Source of the DNA: Euryodendron excelsum
Lineage: Eukaryota; Streptophyta; Magnoliopsida; Ericales; Pentaphylacaceae
Direction of reading: 5' to 3'
Assembly: GCA_033060915.1 (NCBI GenBank)
Contig: CM065379.1
Location: 29,315,318-29,379,317, forward strand
Length of the DNA stretch: 64,000 bases
Below are positions 23,869 to 34,379 of this stretch, piece after piece. Position numbers and translations under genes: made by a program. Each line of letters opens with the position of its first letter. Positions within the stretch are counted from its first letter, which is position 1. Below the pieces are notes generated by a model. The model was given only the letters and a program-made list of their open reading frames with translations, searched no databases and was not told the DNA's origin.

Positions 23869-25508
23869 GAGATGAGATAAACCTAGCGCCTATTGTAGTG
23901 GGGCCAGGACAAAATTCCTCTTGGCGCCACTCCGCGCCACTAGGAGTGGCGCCAGGCCATTTTTTGGCTTGGCGCCACCAGCCAGTTAGGAAAGTTTTAA
24001 GGTCGGCAAGCAACATGTCTTGCGAAGATTTGGGCGCCTGTACTAATGACTACCATGTAATTTTTAGGCTGGCTTCACTAAGAGTGACTCCGAAAAGTTT
24101 GGGAAGGAGTTGAGAGACTAGGAATGACCCGGAAGGTCAAAAAAAGGGCAGGAACACTTAGAACAGTGTCCTGGAGGTATTTGACTTGAAAAATGAAGAT
24201 AGGATGCGTCGGAAGGATTGACCGGGCCATTAGGGGCAAAACGGTCAGTCGGGCCGGAAAGCTACCGAGATGGACTCGAAACGTCTTGGAAGAAGATTCG
24301 AGATTTTGGAAACATTATTCAGAATGTTCCCAAAGGTTGCCGGTTTAATACCCAGAGCCGGTATGGTTGGAAAAGGTGACCGGCTCACCAAGAGCAAAAC
24401 GGTCATTTTGCACTGGGTTCACCGAAACTGACTCGGAATGATTTGGAAAGGTAAAGGAAGGTTGAAAATACTATAGGAAGCATTCTCAGGAGGCTACCGG
24501 TTTGATACCCAAGGCCGGCGTGGTTCTCGGGGCATTCGGATGCTTAGGGGCAAAATGGTCATCTTGACCGAAAAGTCTCGGAATTGACTCGAAACTGACT
24601 AGAGGGCACCTAATCATGGCATATCATCTCTGGGACAATCTTAGAAGGGTGGATTTACCGTTCTAAGGACTTAGGTGTGTTCTCGAGAAACGTGCCGAAA
24701 AATGGCCCTAGGGGCAGTTTGGTCATTTTTTACCAAAGTGGGCTAGCAGGCACTGGTGTTGACCTGGGTTTTGAGTGTTTGACAGTGGTCGCATGATACA
24801 GGGGTTTGTTGGCAATTCCTTATATCGACCTGTTCGCGAGTATTTCCGCTACTCTGACGATTCGTGATCATTCTCGAGACTGCCTGATCTCGGAAAGCTA
24901 CTAAAGGGACTTAGTGCCTGAGAATCAACTTTCTCAGAAGGCGTGCCTAAACGGATATTTCTGCATTAGCGGGCTAGCAGGCACCAAAGGTGGACCGTTC
25001 TACCATCTAAGGGACTTGGGGTCTCGTCCCGGTCAACAGGTTTAAAGGGACTTACCGTTCCAAACAGATTTTCTTCAAAAAACGTGCCGAAAAACCGTCT
25101 CGAGAAATCAACTGTCTCGAGAGAAGGATTGGAATTAGAATTAGAAAGGGGACTTACCATTTTCAGAAAGACGTGCCTGATTTGGAAAGGAAACTTACTG
25201 TCTTTAGCAAGACGCGCCTGATTTGGATTTGGAAAGGGGACTTACCATCTTCAGAAAGACGTGCCTGATTGGAATGGGGACTTACCGTCTTCGAAAAAAT
25301 GCGCCTGGTTTGGAATTAGAAAGGAACAATGCCTCTAAGGGCATTTCGATTATTTTGCCTCTATTTGGGCCTGGCGGGGCCCACGAAGCGATGAATAGAC
25401 AAGATTAGACTTGAAAAGTTGATTTGACTCAAAATATGTCCACATTGACTTGAATACAAGTCTAGACAGACTGTAGACTGTTGAGCGGTCAAAAATGGGA
25501 TGCTTACA

Positions 25509-25985
25509 GTATCCTAAGGACACATCTTTCAATTTGCCTTTGGTATTCTGAAGCTGACTAAGCTGGCAGTAAAGTTGATAGAAAGAGCACAAGTGGCTCT
25601 TGTCAATTTCATGGTAATATGCTTGTTTCATGGTTTAGTAAGAAACAAAAATCAATTGTACTTTCCACAGCTAAAGCTAAGTATATTGCAGCTATAAGTT
25701 ATTGTGCACAAGTTCTTTGGATTAAACACCGATTGGAGGATTTGGGACTAACCTTCGAGAACATTCACGTCAGATGTGATAACACAAGTGCTATCAATTT
25801 GACTAAGAACCCTATTCAACATTCTCGCACTAAACACATTGAGATTAAACATCATTTTATACGTGATTATATGCAAAAAGGTGATATTAAGCTTGATTTT
25901 GTTAGCACAGACTAACAATTTGTTGATATATTCACAAAATCTTTGAATGAAGATAGATTTTGTATGATTAGGAGATAATTGGGAA
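25509..25985 (+). pseudogene. Sirevirus RNase H, continuation after the giant LTR
   Basis: The frame picks up at the TSD gtatc and reads PKDTSFNL, then decays through stops before an open stretch from about 25619 (MLVSWFSKKQKSIVLST). The conserved Glu of the STAEAEY motif is Lys (STAKAKY, about 25663-25683), a G-to-A loss of a catalytic carboxylate. The rest (VRCDNTSAINLTKNP, HIEIKHHFIRD, then FVDIFTKSL past a TAA) matches the end of Copia Pol. Confidence 0.86.
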
Positions 25986-26505
25986 TGAGCAACCCATTAT
26001 CTTGATTAATTCTTGTGAAATACATGCTTGAATCATTCAAAAATCTTATAAGATAATGAGTTGTATTGAGGTGCTATTCATAAGTCTTTTTTGCATTTCA
26101 TTAGAAAAGTAGTTGACCCCTACCTTAAGAAGTCGACCCATGTACTCTGAAAAATGACTCTTGGTGGACTCTGTTGAAATGTGTTGACCCCTCATACCCA
26201 ATGAGTCGACCTATTTTAATAGATTACTCAGGAAGTATTTTAATAGAAAATGTGTCGACACCTTGAAGTAAGGGGTCGACCCCTTTATTCAGTTGCTTAG
26301 TACCTATAAATACACCCTATTTTATCACATGACATATATTTTCCATCGTCTTTCTCCATCTCTCTCCATACTCAACGAACCGACTTCTCAACTGCCACCT
26401 CCACCAAAATCTCTCTAAAACCCCCCCTCAAATCTCTATTTATACCCAAAATCAATCCATCCCAAGTCATCTTTAACCTTCTTTAATCTCCATTTTGAAA
26501 CCCTA

Positions 26506-28183
26506 ATGACTCTCAAATCCGTCAAACCAACAAAAGGGAAGAAAGCCCTAAATGTGTGGACCCCTAAGGTGACAAATAACAAGAAAAGGAAGAATCAAGG
26601 GGAATCATCCGAGGATAGTGGGAAGAGGAAGAAATCAAAGACCTTCGAAATTGAAGAAGTCATTGTGAGGGACAAATTCTACTTCGGCAGTGATGATGCT
26701 TGCAAAAGGTATATCAAATCCATCTCCTCTAAGAAAATTATGAATTGTAGATGAATTGACTTTCAATTCTTTTCAAAACAAATATTTGATTTTGAATTTA
26801 AGTTTGAGGCATTGGGTTGGAAGTCTATGACTTCAATCAAAGAGGACATTTACCCTAAATTAGTTGGGCATTTTTATGCTCATGCTCAGAATGAGTTTGG
26901 GTGTTTGAAGGTATATATTAGAGTGAAAGGAGTACCTTTTACTCTCACTAGAGGAGTAATATGCGAAATTTTGAAAATTGGAAGTGAAGGAGAAAAGAAG
27001 GGAAAAGATGTAAATAGAAAGGACCAATTATCTGCTATCTATGGTGAAGAGACTCTTGAAAATGAAAAACCCATTGCAAGTGATTTACCCTTAGAATTGA
27101 GACTTGTTCATTATTTTGTTTGCACCATGCTTATGCCTAAGGATAGGAAATTTGAGCATATTTTTGAAAAGGAACTGTTTTTCTTGTGAGCATATATAAC
27201 TGACACCAAAATTGATATCCCTATGTTTATTTTGGATCACATTATCAAAGGCTCCAATACAAATTTAACCTACCTTATGGAATGTTTTTTACCAAGGTCT
27301 TCAATCATTTCAAAGTGGATTTGACAGGAGAAAAGAAAAAAAGTGCCAATCCCAACTATGATGAGTATAGTAAAAAAACTCTAACTAAGATAGGATATAA
27401 GTACGATGATAAGAAAAAGATATGGGTTTTAAAGAAGGAGAAGAGTGGTGGTGGAAATGCCACTCTAAGAACTAAGAGTAAACAAGTTGAAAGGGGTGAG
27501 ACTTCAAGTGTTGCAAGAGAGTTGTTTCTCGTGGTATCAACTAGCAATTCAGAAGCAATGTCTACTTTAATGGAAACATTGAAGAAAATGTAAGATTACA
27601 ATGAAAAGATGTTTGCCAAGATTGATGCTAAGTAGGCAATGGAGCTATGAAGTTGAAGGTAATAAAAACCAAGGTGAGGGGTATTGTGCATGACAATGAG
27701 AGATTGAAGAGGGATATACTTAGATCCATTGATCTCTCTACTGAGCATCTTGGGGGATACATAACAAGAGTAATTGGCATGGACTATCAACCTCTGAACT
27801 CTCTAGTCGGAGAGTTTGTAGCCCAAAAGAACAGTGAAGAAGTAGAAGAAAAAGAAAAAGAAGAAGATGATGATGATGAATAAGAAGAAGAAGAAAGAGA
27901 AGGAGAAGAAGAGGGTGAAGAAGAAAGAGAAGATGGGGAGAAAGTAAAAGGAGGAGAGGAACAAGCAAAAGGAGTAGAGGAAGAACAAGGAAAAGACACA
28001 CCAATAAATGTGGACCTCCACTCCCCTTCAAAAACTAAATCTGATTTCCCAGTCTCATCCATTCCAAAAAAAGCCTATCACAGATATGGGCTAAGACCAA
28101 AAACTAGGAAGAGATTCTCCAACATCAAAGACACCCCTGTTGATCTATCCTCATCTCCACCTCCATCTCCCAAAACCATATGA
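26506..28183 (+). pseudogene. Additional ORF downstream of Sirevirus pol (env-position, plant transposon-protein-like), broken
   Basis: The ATG at 26506 opens a basic Lys-rich N-terminus. After a stop at 26751 comes a globular segment (26812-27187) with HFYAHAQNEFG, YIRVKGVPFTLTR and LPLELRLVHYFVCTMLMP, then YITDTKIDIPMFILDHII. This pattern resembles the putative plant transposon protein domain (Pfam Transposase_32) found in ORFs of plant retroelements. A frameshift near 27290 leads to a Lys-rich part, and another near 27600 to a coiled region and a long Glu-rich tail (27835-28000), ending in RYGLRPKTR and SSPPPSPK before TGA at 28183. It sits where Sireviruses carry an env-like gene. Its function is unknown, and I see no membrane segment. 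Confidence 0.65.
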
Positions 28184-28635
28184 GCATCATTGCATTTTCA
28201 TTTTGCATATCATAACTATATATGTTGTCTATTTTGAAAGAATGGTATGTCATTCTCAACATATTTTGTTTGTAATATCTGAATGTTGTTATAACTATCT
28301 TGAACTCTATTGAAGCTTAATATATACATGCTTATTCAAAAGTTGTGGTAGTTGGTTGATTGATTTGATTGCTCTTTTTTTCATAGCATTAATCTTGTTT
28401 TAAGATTTTTTGTTATTGTACCTATCTTTAAATTAGATTTATAATTCCTTTTTTGATAAATTGACAAAAAGGGAGAGAGAATACATGCTCTCTAATATTT
28501 GTTGTTTTTAGGATTAAGCACCAAAAGCAAGAGAATGCATTGCTATCCAGTATTTGTTATTTGGTTATGATTAAAATGTATCAAGTACTTATATTATATA
28601 CGGAAGGGGGAGCTATTCAAAACCCCTATACTTGC
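28184..28635 (+). other. Sirevirus 3' non-coding region with polypurine tracts
   Basis: There is no ORF of note. Two PPT-like runs occur: aaaaagggagagagaa (about 28467-28482) and ggaagggggagct (about 28602-28614). A third lies past the giant LTR, gaaagggagag (about 32677-32687). Several PPT copies upstream of the true one are a known Sirevirus trait. The region is cut by giant LTR copy 3. Confidence 0.55.
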
Positions 28636-29314
28636 TGTAAGCACCTCATTTTTGCCCGCTCGGCAATCTCCAGCCCAACTAGGCTCACTTTCACACATCA
28701 CATGCATATTCAAACTCTAATCCGACTTCGAAACTCCAATTTAGTCCACTGGTTGCTTCTTGGGCCCGTAGGGCCCACTTGAAGTTAAATAACCATTTTG
28801 CCCCTAAGTATCCGAAAGTTCCAGGAACCACACCAGCTCTGGGTATCAAACTGGTAACCTCCCGAGAATGCTTCTTATAGTATTTCCGACCTTTCATTAT
28901 CTTTCTGGATCATTCCGAGTCAATTTCGGCAAGCTCGATGCAAAATGACTGTTTTGCCCTTTGTGGGCCAGTCGACCCCTCTAACACATCCTGACATCAT
29001 TCTTCAAGTCTACTAGCCCCGAGACACTATTTTAAGGGTTCCTGTCCCTTTCCGGCCCTCTAGGCCATTCTCGACCCTTTAAATCATTCTCAAACCTTCT
29101 GAAGTCACTTCTAGTGAAGTCAGGCTAAAACTTGCATGGTAGTCACTAGTACAGGCACCCAAATCTTCTGAAGATACGTTATTTGCCGACCTTAAAACTT
29201 TCCTAGGTGGCTAGTGCCACTAGCAGTGGTGCCAAGCCAAGTTTGGCCTAGAGTGGCGCCAGAAGGAAATTTTGCCTAGAGCCTTTGCAACAGGTGCCAG
29301 GTCAATCTTCTGTC

Positions 29315-29320
29315 TATAAA
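29315..29320 (+). promoter_or_regulatory. TATA box of giant LTR copy 3
   Basis: TATAAA in ctataaatacagagcc, preceded by ggtgccaagcc- and gtggcgccag-type blocks at about 29205-29300. Conservation of this context in three independent insertions supports a U3 promoter and fixes the native direction of the family. Confidence 0.65.
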
Positions 29321-30239
29321 TACAGAGCCTTCTCCAGTGTGAAAATGGTCCGCAAACTCAATCCAAAAACTCTGCTCTTTGATATACAGAGCTCGAAGTC
29401 CTTCCAAACCCTAGTTCCCTTTAGGTTCTTCAAACCCTAGCCTCCATATACAAACCCTAGCCTCTATACACTTAGCCCTAACATATATACACTCATATAC
29501 TAGCCTCCAAAGCCTCCATTGAAGACTTGAAGTGCTGCAACTTGGAAGCTCTCGAAGACCAAAGTAAAACAAAGCAAAGCAAGCAAATAAAGAAAAGCAA
29601 ATAAAAGAAGAGGCAAGGTAGGTTTCCTATTTACGTTTATGCAATCCCCCCTCTCTCTTCTCTCTCCTAACTCACTTGGATTTTCTTCTATTTTAATCCC
29701 CCATCTTCTAGCCCCCTCTCCTTTCTTGCATGCTTGAAATAAGGGACTCCTCGGTTCATGTGTAGGATTAGGCTATTGAAAGTCACCGTGTTGGGAGCTT
29801 TCTCTTAGACTACCTGGAGACCACGTGGGTTCGGCCCCCTTGATTATTTGGTGAAACCATTAACCTTGTACGTTCACGACCCCAACTTGCATTGTGCATA
29901 TCATGATCATGCATCTCTCCAAAAATTGTTTTCAAACTTGTTTTCAAAACTTGTATCGAAAATTATTTTCAAAACTTGCGTTAAAATCGTTTTCAAAACT
30001 TGTGTTAAAACCTTCTACTTTAAAACTTGTTTTCGAAACCACAATCCTAAGGTGATTCTAGCCATTCCATGGTTAGGGCTGCTTTAGGAAAGTATTATAT
30101 TTAAAGTAACTATTATGGTCTATATTTTCAAATCCTTGTTGTTTTCAAAACCATAATCCTAGAATGGTTCTAATCCCTCCATGGTTAGAATCATTTTAGG
30201 AAAGTGGGATATTTTTAGAGACTTGCAAAAGTCTATATT

Positions 30240-32150
30240 CCAATCTCTTTCCAAACTTCTTTCTTAATCTATTTCCCAAAACGCTTTTCAAAATTTCCTC
30301 CTAAAAACTCTCTTTCCAAAAGTTCCGCTTTCCAAAAATCCCTTTCTAAAAACTCTCTTTTCAAGTCTACTCTCTAAAATCGTTATTTCAACATACTCTC
30401 TAAAAACTCTCTCCAATCTCCTCTCCAAAATTTCTTTCTAAAAATTGCTTTCTAAAAATTCCCTTCACAAAACTCACTTTCCTAAAAGCTCTTTTCAAAC
30501 TCCTTCCCAAAAGCTCTACTGAAAAATCCGCTTCCTAAAGCTTCTTTTCAAATCCCTTTCCTAAAAAGTTCTCTTTCCAAAAAGCCTTCTTTCCAAAAAC
30601 TCTCTTAAAGTTTTACATTCCAAAGTCTCCTTTCCAAAACTATTTTCAAGTTTACTTTCTAAAAGCTCTTTGTTAAGATCTCCTTCTAAAAATCTTCATT
30701 CCTAAAAAGTTTTACTTTTCAAAAAACTCTTTACCTTGGAGTCCAAGTCAAGCCCTAGAACCGTGATTAGGAAACCCTAATTTCCAATTTCCTTTTCTAC
30801 ATCAAACTTTAGGTTTCTAAATCCTATTTTCTACATCAAAATCATATATTTCCAAACCCTATTTTCTACACCAAAATCTAAGATTTTCAAAATTTCATCT
30901 TTCCAATTCCGTGTCAAATCATATCCTCTGTTTTAGGAAACCAAATCCAATCTTCCATTTAGGAAACTAGATCCAATTCTCCGTTTTTGAAAATAAATCA
31001 AATCACCTCCTTTTAAAAATAAAGTCCAATCTTTTGTTTTAGAAAATAGGAATCCAAATCTTTCCTAATCCAAACCTTAACTAATCCTAATCGTTCCTAA
31101 TACAATCATTCCTAATCTCATGCCTTCCTAAACCTTAAGTTTCCAAAAATTGAACTTTCAAATCTTTCCTTAAACTTCAAGCTTCTTAATTTTCCTAATT
31201 CTAGTCTTTCCTAATTCCATATCTTTCCAAATTTCAACTTTCCAAATTCTAAGTTTTCAAATCTTTCTTAAATTCAAAGCTTTCCTAATTTCAAGTATTT
31301 CTAATACTCAAACTTCAAATCTTTCCAAAATTCTAAACTTTCTAAATTTTAAATCTTTTCAAATCCAAAACTTTTTAAATTCAAAACTTTCTTAAGTTAA
31401 AACTTTCTAAATTCAAAACTTTCCAATTTCAAAACATTTCCTATTTTAAACTTTCCTAATTCGAAATCTTTCCTAAAATGAAACTTTCCTAAAACGGAAC
31501 TTTCCTATTTGAAACTTTTCTAATTCGAACCTCTCATAAATCCAATCTTTCCCTAATCTTCCAAGTCCAACATTCGAGTCAAAGCTTTTCTAAAACCCTT
31601 CTAAGTCAAGTTCAATCTTTCTTAAACCTCAAGTCTTTCCTAAATTTCATCTTTCCTAAGTCTAGGTTTCTTAAAACCAAGCTTTCCAAAACCAATCTTT
31701 TCAAATCTTCCAATCAAAGTTCAAATTTCCTAATCTTCCAATCCAAATTCCAACCCAATTTCTTTTTCCAATCAAAATTTTCTATTTTCAATCGGACTCT
31801 TATCCGAACTACGACTGACCTGATTCCCAAAAAAGAGATACGTAGGCAACCCTCATGGGTGCGGTCACAACATTTTTTAAGCTTCTATTTTCACAACCTT
31901 TTTCAAGCTTCTATTTTCACAATCTTTTTCAAATTTCCAATTCCATAACTATTTTCAAACTTCCAAAAATCTATTTTCAAATCTCCAGTTCCAAATTTCT
32001 AAAACCTTCTTTCCAATTTCAAATCAAGTCTTTCTTTCAAAATCCATTTCTAAAATCAAATCAAGTTCTTATCAAATCTATTTTCAAACTCAATCTTTTT
32101 CTTGCACTTCCATATCATGCATCATGTCAAACTTTTTTTCTAAAAGTTCT
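30240..32150 (+). repeat. Pyrimidine-rich degenerate repeat of giant LTR copy 3
   Basis: The stretch consists almost entirely of variants of tttcctaaa, ctttccaaaaactc and aaactttc, strongly depleted in G on the plus strand. It is the complement of the purine-rich stretches in copies 1 and 2. Confidence 0.8.
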
Positions 32151-32807
32151 TTTCTAAAGTGGATAGTTTTGGACATTTATTAATTAAAGACTCTAATGAG
32201 TAAAGTTAGGGTGAATAGACATGTAGGTACCGCAAGGGCGGGGTAGGGTGATGGCTTAGTGCGTCTTCTCTACACGTAACCAACCTCCGAACTTATATCA
32301 CTGTTTTCAATGACCAAATAAAGTTATTTTCAAAAAATGGCTTAAATTTTTTAAAGGTTTCCAAACAACCCCTTTTCTTAAAAACCCTCTCTTGAGGAAG
32401 TTTTTCAAAACCTTTTTCAAAAATCCTAAGTGTGATCATCGGATTGTGCTTAGCTTTTAGGTGACCTAACTCACCTTAATCAAGTTAGGTGGCGACTCCA
32501 AATGTTTTCCAAAAGCCCTTATTCAAATCAATTTTTAATTTAAACCTATTCGCACTCGTCCTTCTAGGAAGGTGAGTTCTAACAAGAGAGTACTATGTTT
32601 TTCTCACTTGTCTTTTACGGGTGCGAAAAATCGGGGCATGACACTTGCAAAGTGCAATGAAGTATCGATTACACAAGAAAGGGAGAGTAAAACTTTCTAG
32701 TATATATCTTCAACCTTTATCATTTAAATTAATTGGATTTTGAGCTTGATATTTATATTATTGATTATATTAACTTAAGGTTTTGTCATCATAAAAAATG
32801 AAGAGAT

Positions 32808-34374
32808 TATTGACTCCATGCCTTGATTTTGATGATCATAAAACTATGTATGAAGTTGTTTAATGATCTTAATTAAGTGTGTAGATTTGATTTACTTTTA
32901 AATGACTTGAAGCTTGACAATTGGCACACATTACATTGGTTGTATGTTGAGGCTTGTCAAGAAGGAATGAAGAATGGAAGAGCATGATGGAATGGTACGA
33001 AAAGATCATCTCATAAGTCTTTGAAGCTTTCATAAAGATTTGGCAAAGTCTTAGATCAATGGAAGAAGTGATGTTAATTAAAGAACCCTGCAAGTAATCA
33101 AATTGGAATGATTCTATCTTTAAGAGATTAAAGGTGTTTAAAAAAGACAAAGATCAGGTGAAGGTGTTCATAAGTCTTGGAAGCTTTTCTGAGTATTTGA
33201 ATGAAGACTTGGAAGAATGTTTGAAGCCATAGTGATTGAAAGTCTTTTTGAGTATCTACATGCCTTGGAGAAGATATCCTAAACCCTAAAAGTCCCAAGT
33301 TGATAATCCCTTAAGAGCTTGAAGAGTTCTATAAAGAATTAAAGAAGTCTTACAAAGTTAAAGTCTCTGAGAAAAAAGGGTTGACACATGCTTCAGAAGA
33401 GTCGACACATTAAGACAGTGAATTGAGCAGGAATCTGCCAAAGAAAAAGGGGTCGACCCCTCTATAAAAAGGGTCGACACATTGGTCCAGATTAGAAGTC
33501 TTAGAGAAGGTCCAAAAAGAGTCGACCCCTCATTCCAAAGGGGTTGATACATTGGGACTAAGTTTTGATGACCAACACAAAAGAGTTAATACATTCCCTG
33601 AATGGGTCGACACATTGAGGCAGATTGCTGAAAAGCTTAAAACAGAAGAAAAAGGGTTGACACATGCAGAAAAAGGGTTAACACATTGCCTGTGACGGCT
33701 ATTTTTTTAAATGTTCTACTCGACTGATCTTGCATTAAATGCTTCTTCAATCACCTTCAACATCCATATTGAATGCAAGACTATAAAATCAAGACCCCCA
33801 CATTATTTATACATAAGAATACAAGAGATTCAAGAGATATACATGTGATTGAGAGCTGAAATACTTAAATCCTATTAGAAACATTCTCTTTGCTGGGAAT
33901 TTAGAGCATTTACCAATCTTCCACTTCTATAACTACTCTTTAAGAGAGTTATACTTTATGTAATCCTTATTCACCTCATTTGAAAAACACTTGTAAGTTT
34001 GAATGAAGCTTGGAAAAAATCACTTAGAAGGATTGGAGCTTTGGGAAGAGCTCTTGCAAAAAATGAGCTGGGCACTTGGGAAAACTATCACTTACTGTGT
34101 AATCTATTTTTGTATAGTGGAAGGCTTTCAAGGGGGACTTGAGGATGAGGAAGTAGGTCACACGTTATGGCTGAACCTCAGTAAATTTTGGTGTTATTCT
34201 TGTGCTCTGTTTTTTCCTTGCTTTCTATCTCTTGCTTGTTATTGCACTATTGGTTTACACACACCTTGATTCACTATTCCATTGCTTAACTTGATTTTGA
34301 TTGCATTACTTTGTGATTTATTTTGAAAAACCCAATTCACACCCCTCCTCTTAGGTTACATCTTTGGGCCAACA
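32808..34374 (+). repeat. Sirevirus 3' LTR
   Basis: This is 1,567 bp, aligned with 281-1795 plus 11665-11744. Its first bases are TATTGACTCC (TGTTAACTTC in the 5' LTR), so the terminal TG has decayed to TA. It ends gggccaaca, followed by gtgtg. The GTCGAC motif cluster (about 33375-33680) and the TATA box (33782-33788) are kept. It also preserves the empty chromovirus target site near 34287. Confidence 0.9.
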
Positions 34375-34379
34375 GTGTG

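Larger units (their letters stand above)
15340..25508 (-). mobile_element. Giant solo LTR (copy 1, outer), split by a same-family insertion
   Basis: On the plus strand this copy begins TATCGCACCC (TGTCGCGCCC in the sister copy) and ends GGATGCTTACA. It is flanked by a perfect TSD, gtatc (15335-15339 and 25509-25513). Without the inner copy (18116-23304) it is about 4,975 bp. A TATA box on the minus strand (23863-23868), a TG/CA-type end structure and no PBS, PPT or coding sequence indicate a solo LTR read in the minus direction (TGTAAGCA to TGCGATA). On that strand the order is a U3-like half (25508-23305) and then a long degenerate repeat half (18115-15340). The Ogre/Tat Gypsy clade is my guess, because LTRs of this size are known there. 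A large non-autonomous derivative is the alternative. Confidence 0.82.
28636..32643 (+). mobile_element. Giant solo LTR (copy 3), plus orientation
   Basis: It starts TGTAAGCACC and ends GGGGCATGACA, 4,008 bp, with a perfect TSD cttgc (28631-28635 and 32644-32648). It is the reverse-oriented relative of copies 1 and 2: the U3-like half with a TATA box is at 28636-29870 and the degenerate repeat half follows. The smaller size comes mainly from lacking the 81-bp array and most of the 157-bp array. Near the 3' end are conserved blocks shared by all copies (ggtgacctaactcacctt, gtggcgactcc, tcctaggaaggtgag). The gtggcgactcc block resembles the start of a PBS used by some Tat/Ogre elements, but it lies inside the LTR, so it may be coincidence. 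Confidence 0.86.
281..34374 (+). mobile_element. Sirevirus-like Ty1/Copia retrotransposon, decayed, with three nested insertions
   Basis: The element has matching LTRs (281-1795 plus 11665-11744, and 32808-34374), a PBS of the initiator-Met type, and remnants in Copia order: gag, protease, integrase, reverse transcriptase, RNase H. An extra ORF follows pol. The flanks are atgtg (276-280) and gtgtg (34375-34379), a 4-of-5 match to a 5-bp TSD. Removing the insertions at 1796-11659, 15340-25508 and 28636-32643, each with one TSD copy, leaves about 10,040 bp, a normal Sirevirus length. The additional ORF between pol and the 3' LTR and several polypurine tracts are Sirevirus traits (family knowledge). 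Every coding segment carries stops or frameshifts. The two LTRs show about a dozen mismatches in the first 150 aligned bases, so this is an old insertion. Confidence 0.85.

Noticed and set aside
27738..28062. Minus-strand Leu/Ser-rich ORFs opposite the extra Sirevirus ORF
   Set aside because: They are the complement of a Glu/Lys codon-rich tail (GAA/GAG read backward as Phe, Leu and Ser codons).
32492..32503. Internal PBS of giant LTR copy 3
   Set aside because: Only about ten bases match a PBS-like start, and the TSD proves that the element ends 140 bp further on. It is kept only as a possible relic.
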